Shown here piece after piece: positions 54,231 through 62,247 of a stretch of DNA of 64,000 nucleotides. The notes below the pieces were generated by a model, which was given only the letters and a program-made list of their open reading frames with translations, did no database searches and was not told the origin of the DNA. Within the stretch, counting starts at the first letter, position 1; every line of letters begins with the position of its first letter. The DNA comes from an uncultured bacterium (GTDB lineage Bacteria; Bacillota; Clostridia; Lachnospirales; Lachnospiraceae): positions 20,888 to 84,887 of the forward strand of contig CAMWLE010000003.1 of assembly GCA_947175015.1 (NCBI GenBank), in the 5' to 3' direction. Made by a program: the position numbers and the translations under genes.

Positions 54231-54779
54231 ATGAGCAAGGCGTTGGGAATGATAGAGTTTAAGACGGTGTCTGCCGGAGTGACTGCGGCGGATGCCATGG
54301 TCAAGACGGCTGCCGTAGAGTTGATTGAAGCACAGACTGTATGCCCCGGCAAGTACATAGCTCTGATTACAGGGGATTTGAGCGCTGTAGATGCGGCAGT
54401 TGACACGGCGAAAGTACAGTATGGAGAGCAGCTGATCGATAGTTTTGTACTGGGCAATCCCCATGAGGGCATTTTTCCTGCAATCTATGGAACCACTCAT
54501 GTGGAGCATATCAGCTCTTTGGGGATTTTGGAAACTTTTGATGCGGCGGCAATTATTGTTGCGGCAGATGTGGCGGCGAAGACCGCGGATGTGGAGCTGA
54601 TCGAACTTCGGATTGCAAAGGGAATGTGCGGTAAGTCTTATGTGTTCCTGTGCGGAGAGGTGTCTGCTGTGGAAGCGGCCATTGCCAGGGCGAAAGCAAG
54701 TGTATCCGAGGGCGGTATGTACCTGGATTCCACCGTGATTGCCCATCCTGACCCACAAATCTGCAAGTCGATTTTATAG
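54231..54779 (+). CDS. pduT: BMC-T tandem shell protein, PduT-like with pore Cys
   Basis: 182 residues, two BMC domains in one chain: ALGMIEFKTVSAGVTAADAM (first) and SLGILETFDAAAIIVAADVA (second), ending AHPDPQICKSIL. The first-domain pore loop EAQTVCPGKY has Cys38, the same position as the Cys that holds a 4Fe-4S cluster at the trimer axis of PduT. It starts 8 bp after the pduS gene, and the pair probably conducts electrons across the shell. GGGAGC precedes ATG 54231. Confidence 0.92.
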   Translation: MSKALGMIEFKTVSAGVTAADAMVKTAAVELIEAQTVCPGKYIALITGDLSAVDAAVDTAKVQYGEQLIDSFVLGNPHEGIFPAIYGTTHVEHISSLGILETFDAAAIIVAADVAAKTADVELIELRIAKGMCGKSYVFLCGEVSAVEAAIARAKASVSEGGMYLDSTVIAHPDPQICKSIL

Positions 54780-55141
54780 TCTGTACAGAAATAATTCTAA
54801 TTTGAATGTGAGAGGATGATGGAATCCTCTTATATGGCTGGGCAGACAATAGATGGGTATGGGTGTGTCTGTGTCCTTTGAGGGGCGAAGTGAGAGCTCC
54901 GCACAGGAGGAGACAGATATTAGACGTGTACAGGTATATTTGTTGTTCTTAGACAGGTGATTTTGGTTCAGGATTAAGGCGTTGGTTCATAGTACAAAAG
55001 TGAGCATGCAGAGATTTTGGATGTGCTTTAGTGATTTTTGTTTTATTGTTTATTGATTGTAGGTATTATGATACAGCGTGCTGAAAACATAAGTATTGAT
55101 TGGTTGATGACATAAGAGAAGAGGCGAGGAGTGGGCGGCAG
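54780..55141 (+). other. Gap of 362 bp between pduT-like and DeoR genes
   Basis: Contains one hairpin, AGAGGAT (54811-54817) with ATCCTCT (54824-54830), with no T-run, and an AT-rich stretch near 55020-55075 with a TATTAT/TATGAT -10-like sequence but no well-spaced -35. I see no coding potential. A promoter for the regulator here is plausible but unproven. Confidence 0.5.
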
Positions 55142-55936
55142 ATGCTTGCTGTAGAGCGGAGAAATCTGATTTTGGAAAAACTGCAGGATGAGAAAAAAGT
55201 GGTAGTCAGCGAGCTGAGTATCCTTTTTGACGTTTCAGAAGAGACAATTCGACGGGATTTAGATAAACTGGACAAGGAAGGTCTCGCAACGAAGAGTTAT
55301 GGCGGCGCGGTATTGAACGAGAATACCAGTCTTGATATGCCCTTCAATGTCCGCAAGAAACGGAATATGCGAGGCAAGCAGGCGATCGCGGAGTTGGTAA
55401 GTGAGCTTATCGGAGAAGGGGAACATATTATTGTAGACCCCAGTACTACGGCAGTGGCAATTGTAAAGGCTCTGAAAAGCAGAAAGCGTTTGACAGTGAT
55501 TACCAATTCCATTGAAGTGCTGGTGGAGTTGTCAGATGTCAGCGGTTGGGATGTCATCTGTACAGGAGGCACTCTGCGGGAAAATTATCTGGCGCTGGTG
55601 GGCCCAAAAGCAACGGATCTCATCAATTCTTTTCATGCGGACAAGGTCATTTTGTCCTGTAAAGGAATTGCCAGGGAAAACGGGATCACAGATTCCAATG
55701 AAATGTTCTCTCAGGTAAAGCAAACTATGCTGAAATCTGCAAAACAGCGTATTTTGGCAGTGGATTATACGAAATTTGACAATGTGGCATTTTCACAGAT
55801 ATGTGAACTTTCGGCCATTGATATGGTGGTGACTGATGTGCGTCCTTCCGGTGAGTGGATGGATTACTTTGCAGAGAAAGGGATAGAGTGCCTCTATGGC
55901 AAAGAAGATGACGAAGACCATAGCCTTTGCGAATAA
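55142..55936 (+). CDS. DeoR-family transcriptional regulator
   Basis: 264 residues from ATG 55142 (GAGGAGTGGGCGG upstream); ATG 55100 is an unsupported longer start. N-terminal helix-turn-helix with ERRNLILEKL, VSELSILFDVSEETIRRDLDKL and a wing SYGGAVLNE. C-terminal sugar-phosphate-binding domain with IIVDPSTTAVAIVKAL, TNSIEVL, GGTLRENYLALVGPKA and KGIARENGITDSNE. DeoR proteins of this group respond to phosphorylated sugars; fuculose- or rhamnulose-phosphate would suit the neighbouring operon. It overlaps the ParA gene by 41 bp, implying co-translation. Confidence 0.88.
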   Translation: MLAVERRNLILEKLQDEKKVVVSELSILFDVSEETIRRDLDKLDKEGLATKSYGGAVLNENTSLDMPFNVRKKRNMRGKQAIAELVSELIGEGEHIIVDPSTTAVAIVKALKSRKRLTVITNSIEVLVELSDVSGWDVICTGGTLRENYLALVGPKATDLINSFHADKVILSCKGIARENGITDSNEMFSQVKQTMLKSAKQRILAVDYTKFDNVAFSQICELSAIDMVVTDVRPSGEWMDYFAEKGIECLYGKEDDEDHSLCE

Positions 55937-56699
55937 TAAGGGCGGGAGTGGTAAGACGACGAGCTGTGCCAATGTGGGATATTCATTATCTACACTTGGA
56001 AAAAAAGTACTTATGATCGACGGTGATATGCAGCTAAATTTGTCCCTCTCTTTTTTTTCGGAGGAGACGATATTGGAATTTGCAGCAGGGGATAAAAATC
56101 TATATCATGCTGTGAAAAAAGAAGAAGATTTGTTGGATTATGTGGTGCATACACCTTATGAAAATCTGGATCTGATTCCTTCTTCAACACTTATGAGCAG
56201 TATTGAGTATGAGCTTTTTGCCAAATGGCAGAGAGAATTGATATTGTCAAAGAGCCTTGAGAAAATTAAGGAGAGCGGGGAGTATGATTATATTTTGATC
56301 GATGCACCGCCTACTTTGGGAGGCTGGGTTATGAATATCCTATGTGCCTCTGATTATGTGCTTATTCCGGTGGAAGCGAGTCCATGGGGACTGTTTGGTG
56401 TAGCAAATATGTTTGAGTTTCTGGATAGTGTGAAAAGGCTGGCACCAAAGTTAGTTCTTTTGGGTGTAGTGATAACCAAATTGGATGCCAGGAAAAATTA
56501 TGGAAAACAGACTTTGGATGTTCTGCATGAGTATCAGGAAGTGACTGTGTTTGATACAGTGATTCGAGTTGACAGTGAGATTGAATGGGCGCAGGATAAT
56601 TCCAAACCTGTTATGGTACACAAGAAGAGCGCCAGAAGTGCAGGTGAATATCTGGAGTTGGCAAAGGAGGTAGAGGAACATGTCCGTAGGAGCAGGTAG
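55896..56699 (+). CDS. ParA-family ATPase, candidate McdA-like BMC positioning protein
   Basis: 267 residues. Deviant Walker A FANNKGGSGKTTSCANVG with signature Lys15 and Lys20, Walker A' IDGDMQLNLSLSF, and Walker B ILIDAPPTLGG. ParA/MinD ATPases form nucleoid or membrane gradients that space plasmids, carboxysomes and other cargos; in cyanobacteria McdA does this with the partner McdB. Not an Soj/Spo0J chromosome system: no ParB, and the gene is locked to the BMC operon by a 41-bp overlap with the DeoR gene and a 20-bp overlap with the repetitive protein gene. The call to BMC positioning is inference from context. Confidence 0.85.
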   Translation: MAKKMTKTIAFANNKGGSGKTTSCANVGYSLSTLGKKVLMIDGDMQLNLSLSFFSEETILEFAAGDKNLYHAVKKEEDLLDYVVHTPYENLDLIPSSTLMSSIEYELFAKWQRELILSKSLEKIKESGEYDYILIDAPPTLGGWVMNILCASDYVLIPVEASPWGLFGVANMFEFLDSVKRLAPKLVLLGVVITKLDARKNYGKQTLDVLHEYQEVTVFDTVIRVDSEIEWAQDNSKPVMVHKKSARSAGEYLELAKEVEEHVRRSR

Positions 56700-57303
56700 T
56701 ATCAAAAGAGCGGCAAATGCCGTAAATACAGCAAATTCCATGAATGCAGTTGGTGCCCCCAATACCACAGGTACAGAAATAAAAGGAACGGAAAGTGTGG
56801 AAGAGACTACAACAAGGGCGGAATCAATCATACAAAAGGCGGAGAGCAGGCTTGCGGCCAGAAAAGCAGCAGAAGGGAAGCCTGTGAGTCAGAAGGGACC
56901 GGTTCCGTCTGCAGGTAGGACCCAGGCAACAGGTAAATCCGCAGCAGAAAAGTCCCGGATAACGGGAAAGGCACAGCCGGAGCTAGAGTCAGGCACAGTA
57001 GGGGCAGCACAGTCGGAGCTAAAGTCAGGCACAGCAGGGGCAGCACAGTCGGAGTTAAAGTCAGACACAGTAGTGGCAGTACAGCCGGAGCTAAAGTCAG
57101 ACACAGCAGTGGCAGTTCAGTCAGAGGCAAAGTTGGCTGCATCAGGGAAGTCAGAAGATGCACAAACATTGTCAAAGGCTGAGAATGTTGAAATCGAAAT
57201 GACAATGGAAGCGATGGGAGAAATGGAGACTGCTGCAGAGAGTGGAACCCATACATACATCATATATGGAATAGGACAGGAACTCCCCATATATCTTTTA
57301 TAG
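56680..57303 (+). CDS. Repetitive, probably disordered protein; candidate McdB-like ParA partner
   Basis: 207 residues; AGGTAGAGGAAC before ATG 56680, overlapping the ParA gene by 20 bp. N-terminal 45 residues polar, then a charged helix (TRAESIIQKAESRLAARKAA), a basic linker, four or more ~12-residue repeats (SELKSGTAGAAQ type), an acidic helix, and a C-terminus THTYIIYGIGQELPIYLL that looks conserved in character, unlike the rest. McdB proteins are small, low-complexity and phase-separating, with a short conserved C-terminal segment and a basic N-terminus. No homology can be shown here; the size, composition and placement make the case. Confidence 0.6.
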   Translation: MSVGAGSIKRAANAVNTANSMNAVGAPNTTGTEIKGTESVEETTTRAESIIQKAESRLAARKAAEGKPVSQKGPVPSAGRTQATGKSAAEKSRITGKAQPELESGTVGAAQSELKSGTAGAAQSELKSDTVVAVQPELKSDTAVAVQSEAKLAASGKSEDAQTLSKAENVEIEMTMEAMGEMETAAESGTHTYIIYGIGQELPIYLL

Positions 57304-57379
57304 AACAAAAGTATTTCATGAGTTGTAGTGAGGAATACATTTTGGGGAATAATTAATGTAGAAGGGTAAGGTGAATGTG

Positions 57380-57817
57380 ATGGAATTAGAAGAGTTAAGG
57401 AAAGATATGGTTGCTGCTATGAAGGCAAGGGATAAGGAGCGCAAAGATGCGATTTCTTCTCTGGTATCTGCAGTGAAAAAAGCAGCAATTGATGAGGGAT
57501 GCCGGGATGATGTTCCTGCAGAGTTGGTTGAGAGGGTACTCATCAAAGAACTGAAGACAGCGAAAGAGCAGTTGGATACTTGTCCTGCAGATCGGGAAGA
57601 GTTAAGGGCAGAATATCAAAAGCGTTATGATGTAATTGCAGAGTATGCACCTAAAATGATGTCTCCTGAGGAAGTAAGGGCATATATTGAAGAAAATTTT
57701 GCAGAATTGGTTGCCACTAAGAATAAAGGACAAATCATGAAGGCTGTTATGGCTGTGCTGAAAGGGAAAGCTGACGGTAAAGTAATCAATGAAACCGTGG
57801 CAGAATTATGTAAATAG
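57380..57817 (+). CDS. yqeY: GatB/YqeY-domain protein
   Basis: 145 residues from ATG 57380; the GTG at 57371 adds three residues. All-helical YqeY family: LRKDMVAAMKARDKERKDAISSL, then EELRAEYQKRYDVIAEYAPKMM and the C-terminal GQIMKAVMAVLKGKADGKVIN. The domain resembles the tRNA-binding tail of GatB; stand-alone YqeY is widespread in bacteria, function not settled. It lies between the McdB-like candidate and a strong terminator, and may be transcribed with the BMC operon or from its own promoter in the 76-bp gap. Confidence 0.88.
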   Translation: MELEELRKDMVAAMKARDKERKDAISSLVSAVKKAAIDEGCRDDVPAELVERVLIKELKTAKEQLDTCPADREELRAEYQKRYDVIAEYAPKMMSPEEVRAYIEENFAELVATKNKGQIMKAVMAVLKGKADGKVINETVAELCK

Positions 57818-57830
57818 AGATGATCGTGAA

Positions 57831-57878
57831 AAAGTCAATGAAATGTTGATAAAGATAACATTTCATTGGCTTTTTGAT
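57831..57878 (+). terminator. Strong rho-independent terminator
   Basis: 17-bp stem AAAGTCAATGAAATGTT (57831-57847) with AACATTTCATTGGCTTT (57857-57873; one G-T), loop of 9, running into TTTTT. It closes the BMC-region transcripts after yqeY. Confidence 0.88.
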
Positions 57879-58074
57879 TGGGAAGAGATACTGTTGGAAA
57901 AAAGAAAGGAAAAGGGGAAATAGAGGCTGTTGTTGCGACTGTTTTCGTGATAAAATATATGCAAGAAGGCAGAGACAGGGAGATGAAGTTGGTTTTAATA
58001 TGGAGTATACGTAGCCGCTGAAGAGGCATAATGGGAAGTGTGTCGCGGAAGAAAGTTATGTCAGGAGGAAAGAT

Positions 58075-61000
58075 ATGATCGGAAGGGATAAAATAGATGA
58101 AGAGATACGTCAGGCATTGCTTGACGCTATGCAACTTTCAAAAACAAATCTGCAGATTGCGGAGGAATACCTGGATATGGATTTCCAGGAAGAGCCGGAA
58201 CTTCTTAAAAAGGTAGAGTCGCAGGATTTCAAATTTGCGCATTTTGGAGGAAGGGTTTCTTATCTGGAATGGTTGCAAAAGAAAAAGAGGAAGGAAGAAC
58301 TGGGGCGTTATGTACGTTTTATAGTAGAGGTGGGCGGTTCCACGGCATGGAGGATGCTTGTGGGACCATATATTGGCCAGGCGACAGGTACAGATTTGAA
58401 TAGATTGCTTTTATTACATACAGGAGAGCACGCTTCTGAACAAAAAATTGCAGTGCTGGCAGGAGCTTTTGTAGCATTTCTCAGCACCAGTTCATGTGAT
58501 GCGAAACTTTTGTGCCAGTCGGAAAAGGAGAATCCGGAGATTTTTCTGCGTGCCATGGACTATTGCCATGAGTGTGATGGATATGGGGCTGCCGGAAAAA
58601 GGAGCAATGCCAAATTGCTTCTTGCTGCGATGTATCTGCATCATATGCCAGTGGGAACGGCACTGGAAACAGTGGAATACCTGCGGGAAAGTTTGATTGC
58701 AGCCATTGAGGATATTATGGCATTTGAACCCCAGGAACTTGAGAGAATACAGAATTTTGCAAGAACTGCGGAAAAGGATACACCATTTCCACAACAAATA
58801 TTGTCTATTTTCAGCGAAAGAAAAGGGTCGGAGAATCCAGTAGTTCTTGCCGGATGTGCATTTCTTGCGATCAGGCATTCTGTGTGTTTTGAAATCATTC
58901 TTCGGATTCTGGTAGCAGTGGATTATAGATATCAAGGGAGAGACAAGGTTCTGAATGTCTGCAAGGATATTACGGAGGAAGCGTGGTTCCAGGACAGGAT
59001 GGAGGAGATAGAAGAGATGCTGCCCATCCAGGATGATCGGTATGTCCGTTGGAGCCTGAAGGCAGGATGCGAGGCTACGGTGGCACGTATGGCGGTAAAG
59101 CGCCCGGAAATTATTCAGGCAGTAGCAACTATGATTGAGTCAGAAGGCTACGAAAAATTGATTGGTATTATACAAAATTCAAACTATGTACTCTATGAGG
59201 AAATGAAAACCACTTATAAGGAAAGTCTGCGCAATAAAATTGTCTCTGAATTGCTGGTTCGCTGTTATACGGGCAGAGTAGAGGCGAAGAAATATCTTGC
59301 CGGGGAATGTTCGGTGGAAACACTGGAGCTTTATGTGGAAGAATGGGGCAATGATGTGTATCCGGAAAAGGAGAGGTATCGGAAGATAGAGCATTTAAAG
59401 GAAATAGGAGAAATTTCTGTGTATCGCCGTGTGTTGGTGTTGGAGATTTTAAAGAAGGAAACGGGATATTTTGAAGTTTACAGAGTATATACAGGGCAGA
59501 ATGGTTCTGGTCAGGCAATTGAAGAAATATGCGCTGACAATACTGGCAACAATGCTCTGTTGTATCACAGAAATCAGATGAAAGGAATGCTTCAGATTTT
59601 AGAAGAAGAAGGGGTTCCTATTTGGATGCAGACAAATGCTTTGGGTGGTTTCTGTGAAAATATAGGTGATAAGAAGAAAAAAACTATGCTGCTTGAGCAG
59701 TGTGTGGATATATTTGCTGAAAGCTTGCAAAAGAGACAATCAGCAGGAAAATTAGAGAGGGGACAAGCAGCAGGAGAATTAGAAAAGAGACAAGCAGCAG
59801 AAAAATTAGAAGGGAGGCAATCAGCAGGAAATTTACAGGGGCAATACTTTGCGGAAAAACTGCAGGGGCAACAGAATGCGGAACAATGGGAAGTCGGTAT
59901 GGAAGAAGCGGTTCGCAGGGGAAATGCCGCAGCTCGTGTGTTTTGTTTTATGGTTTTCAAGAGGCTTGGGGCGGGACAGTACAGGGATGTCTATTTATCC
60001 TGCGCAGAGGATAGTACAAAGCAGGTAAGAAAATTGCTTTTGGAAATCTGTAAGGAGCATAAAGAATGGGAAGCGGAAATACTGGTACTGCTTCAGTCGA
60101 AAAAGCTAAAGGTCAGGGAGTTTGCCGTTTTGGTACTGGAAGAATGGGGGGAGGTTTCCTGCCTTGAGAAAGTTAAGTCGGCGTTGGAACGGGAGAAGAA
60201 CAAGAAATTAGCCAAGTTGCTGCGAGAATTGGTGGAGGAACTGGAGGCGGAGAGATCAGAGAAACAGGAAGCCAAGATAACGGAAGGGCAGGAAGCCAAG
60301 AGAACGGAAGAGCAGGAAGCAGAGAGAACGGAAGGGCAGAAGCACGAGAGAGCGGAAGGGCAGGAAGCCAAGGGAACGGAAGGTCAGGAAGCAGAGAGCG
60401 CAGAAGGGAAGAAAGAAAAGGAAACGGAGGAAGGTACACACGAACGAAGCAGCTTGAAGCGAGCGGAAGAAAGGCTTGCTGTACGGATATACAGGGGTGC
60501 CAGGAAGCGGAAGGTGGAATGGGTGCAAGGTTTGGCATTGCCGGAAGTCCATCGTCAAGACGGCGAGTTGGTTTCACAGGAATATATGCTTGCAATGCTG
60601 GCTGCCTATGCGGACATGGATGAGGCAGGAATCAATCAGGATGCAGTAAAGCTGGCAGCGCCATTGAATCCCAAAGAAATTTCTATGTATATGCAGTCAT
60701 TGTATGAAGAATGGAAGCAATTGGGGGCGGAAGCTAAGAAGCGTTGGGTACTGTATCCGGTTGCGATTCATGGCGGCGCAATAATGGTATCTGTGTTGTA
60801 TGCTCAGATCAAAGAATGGGCGGAGCATTCCAGGGGAGTCATAGCAGCGGAAGCAGTGAGGGCATTGGCATTCAACGGCAGTTCAGAAGCATTGGTTTTG
60901 GTAGATCAAATGTCCAGGAAATTTAAGTTTCGCCAGATCAAAAATGCGGCAGGAGAGGCAATTTCCGATGCAGCGTCAGCATTGGGAATTGAGCGTGAGG

Positions 61001-62049
61001 AATTGGAGGATAGGCTGGTACCGGATATGGGATTTGATGAACAGATGGAGCGTACTTTTGATTATGGCAGTCGAAAATTTACAGTTCGTTTGAATCCGGC
61101 ATTGGAAATGGAGGTCTATGACGGAAATGGAAAACGCTTGAAAAGTCTGCCGTCTCCTGGGAAACAGGACGATTCTGACAAAGCGGAACAGGCGGCCGAA
61201 GCGTTTAAGCAGATGAAAAAGCAGCTAAAGGTTGTGGTACAAACGCAGAAACTGAGGCTGGAACAGGCGCTTAGTATGGCAAGATTCTGGAAGATACAGG
61301 ACTGGAGGGAATTATTTGTTAAAAACCCTATCATGCATCAATTTGCTATGGGGCTTATATGGGGTGTATATGAGAATGGTATTTTGAAAGAAACTTTTCG
61401 ATATATGGAAGATGGAAGTTTTAATACGGCAGAAGAAGAGGAATATTTCTTGCCAGAATATGTGGAATTTGAGCCATTGGGCCAGAAATCCGCAGGCCAA
61501 AAAATAGCAGGCCCAATCTCCGAAAGTCTGTACAGAATTGGCTTAGTACATCCGCTGGAGTTGTCAAAAGAGGATCTTTTGGCATGGCAGAATCAGCTAG
61601 CAGACTATGAGGTGATACAGCCGTTTCACCAGATCAACCGTCCGGTTTATGTAACAGAGGAGGAGGAAGAAGAGCGGTTTGAACTTGAACGATTTCATGG
61701 CAAAATGCTGAACGGGCTGTCGCTTTCAGGAAAACTGCTGGGTATGGGGTGGTATCGCGGCGAGATTATGGATGGAGGATTTTTTGATAGTTATTATCAC
61801 AACGATGGTAACATAGGCGCAAAGCTTACATTTTCTGGTAGTTCGATGGGGGATGAGAATGAAGAAGTAACGGTGTATAACATATATTTATATAAATTAT
61901 CAGATACAGAACCGAAGCTTTTGCCGCCCTATCTATTTTCGGAAGAACACAAGTGTAAAATGAAGGATGTGAATCCAAGATATTTCAGTGAAATCATTCT
62001 GCAGATTGCGAAAGCAACACAGAATACACTACATCAAAATGGCATGTAA
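58075..62049 (+). CDS. Giant DUF4132-domain protein with HEAT-like repeats
   Basis: 1324 residues; AGGAGG before ATG 58075. Residues ~1-500 and 620-740 are helical with HEAT-like repeats (VREFAVLVLEEWGEVSCLEKV). Around 840-1330 the pattern fits DUF4132: ARFWKIQDWRELFVKNPIMHQFAMGLIWG, in part seen as HQFAMGLIWGVYENGILK, then VYVTEEEEEERFELERFHGK and GWYRGEIMDGGFFDSYYH. Two low-complexity blocks interrupt it: QSAGKLERGQAAGELEKRQ-type units (DNA ~59740-59880) and EGQEAKRTEEQEAER-type units (~60250-60450). DUF4132 proteins are linked to WGR/MolR-like genes; function unknown. Separate transcript after the terminator at 57.8 kb. Confidence 0.75.
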   Translation: MIGRDKIDEEIRQALLDAMQLSKTNLQIAEEYLDMDFQEEPELLKKVESQDFKFAHFGGRVSYLEWLQKKKRKEELGRYVRFIVEVGGSTAWRMLVGPYIGQATGTDLNRLLLLHTGEHASEQKIAVLAGAFVAFLSTSSCDAKLLCQSEKENPEIFLRAMDYCHECDGYGAAGKRSNAKLLLAAMYLHHMPVGTALETVEYLRESLIAAIEDIMAFEPQELERIQNFARTAEKDTPFPQQILSIFSERKGSENPVVLAGCAFLAIRHSVCFEIILRILVAVDYRYQGRDKVLNVCKDITEEAWFQDRMEEIEEMLPIQDDRYVRWSLKAGCEATVARMAVKRPEIIQAVATMIESEGYEKLIGIIQNSNYVLYEEMKTTYKESLRNKIVSELLVRCYTGRVEAKKYLAGECSVETLELYVEEWGNDVYPEKERYRKIEHLKEIGEISVYRRVLVLEILKKETGYFEVYRVYTGQNGSGQAIEEICADNTGNNALLYHRNQMKGMLQILEEEGVPIWMQTNALGGFCENIGDKKKKTMLLEQCVDIFAESLQKRQSAGKLERGQAAGELEKRQAAEKLEGRQSAGNLQGQYFAEKLQGQQNAEQWEVGMEEAVRRGNAAARVFCFMVFKRLGAGQYRDVYLSCAEDSTKQVRKLLLEICKEHKEWEAEILVLLQSKKLKVREFAVLVLEEWGEVSCLEKVKSALEREKNKKLAKLLRELVEELEAERSEKQEAKITEGQEAKRTEEQEAERTEGQKHERAEGQEAKGTEGQEAESAEGKKEKETEEGTHERSSLKRAEERLAVRIYRGARKRKVEWVQGLALPEVHRQDGELVSQEYMLAMLAAYADMDEAGINQDAVKLAAPLNPKEISMYMQSLYEEWKQLGAEAKKRWVLYPVAIHGGAIMVSVLYAQIKEWAEHSRGVIAAEAVRALAFNGSSEALVLVDQMSRKFKFRQIKNAAGEAISDAASALGIEREELEDRLVPDMGFDEQMERTFDYGSRKFTVRLNPALEMEVYDGNGKRLKSLPSPGKQDDSDKAEQAAEAFKQMKKQLKVVVQTQKLRLEQALSMARFWKIQDWRELFVKNPIMHQFAMGLIWGVYENGILKETFRYMEDGSFNTAEEEEYFLPEYVEFEPLGQKSAGQKIAGPISESLYRIGLVHPLELSKEDLLAWQNQLADYEVIQPFHQINRPVYVTEEEEEERFELERFHGKMLNGLSLSGKLLGMGWYRGEIMDGGFFDSYYHNDGNIGAKLTFSGSSMGDENEEVTVYNIYLYKLSDTEPKLLPPYLFSEEHKCKMKDVNPRYFSEIILQIAKATQNTLHQNGM

Positions 62050-62247
62050 AACTGCTTTGGTCAAAAATGTTACAGTAAAAAGCAGTAAGTATGCCGTCTT
62101 CTCGTATCATATGTTTATAGCCAAGAAAAACAGGCATTCCTTGGCGGCGTCCAAATAGTGCCTGGTATCAAAAAACTAACTTATGCGAAGGGACGGCAAG
62201 ATGATTATTGAGAGACGTTAAAAAGTATTAGCATAAGGGGTAAGCAG

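Noticed and set aside
55038-55072. Promoter for the DeoR gene (TTGTTT with TATTAT or TATGAT)
   Set aside because: Spacers of 20-23 nt are too long; too weak to list as a feature.
55896-56699. Chromosome-partition Soj
   Set aside because: No ParB or parS-like palindromes nearby and the gene overlaps BMC-linked genes.
62051-62086. Terminator after the DUF4132 gene (ACTGCTTT/AAAGCAGT)
   Set aside because: A stem can form but no T-run follows, so it is not listed.
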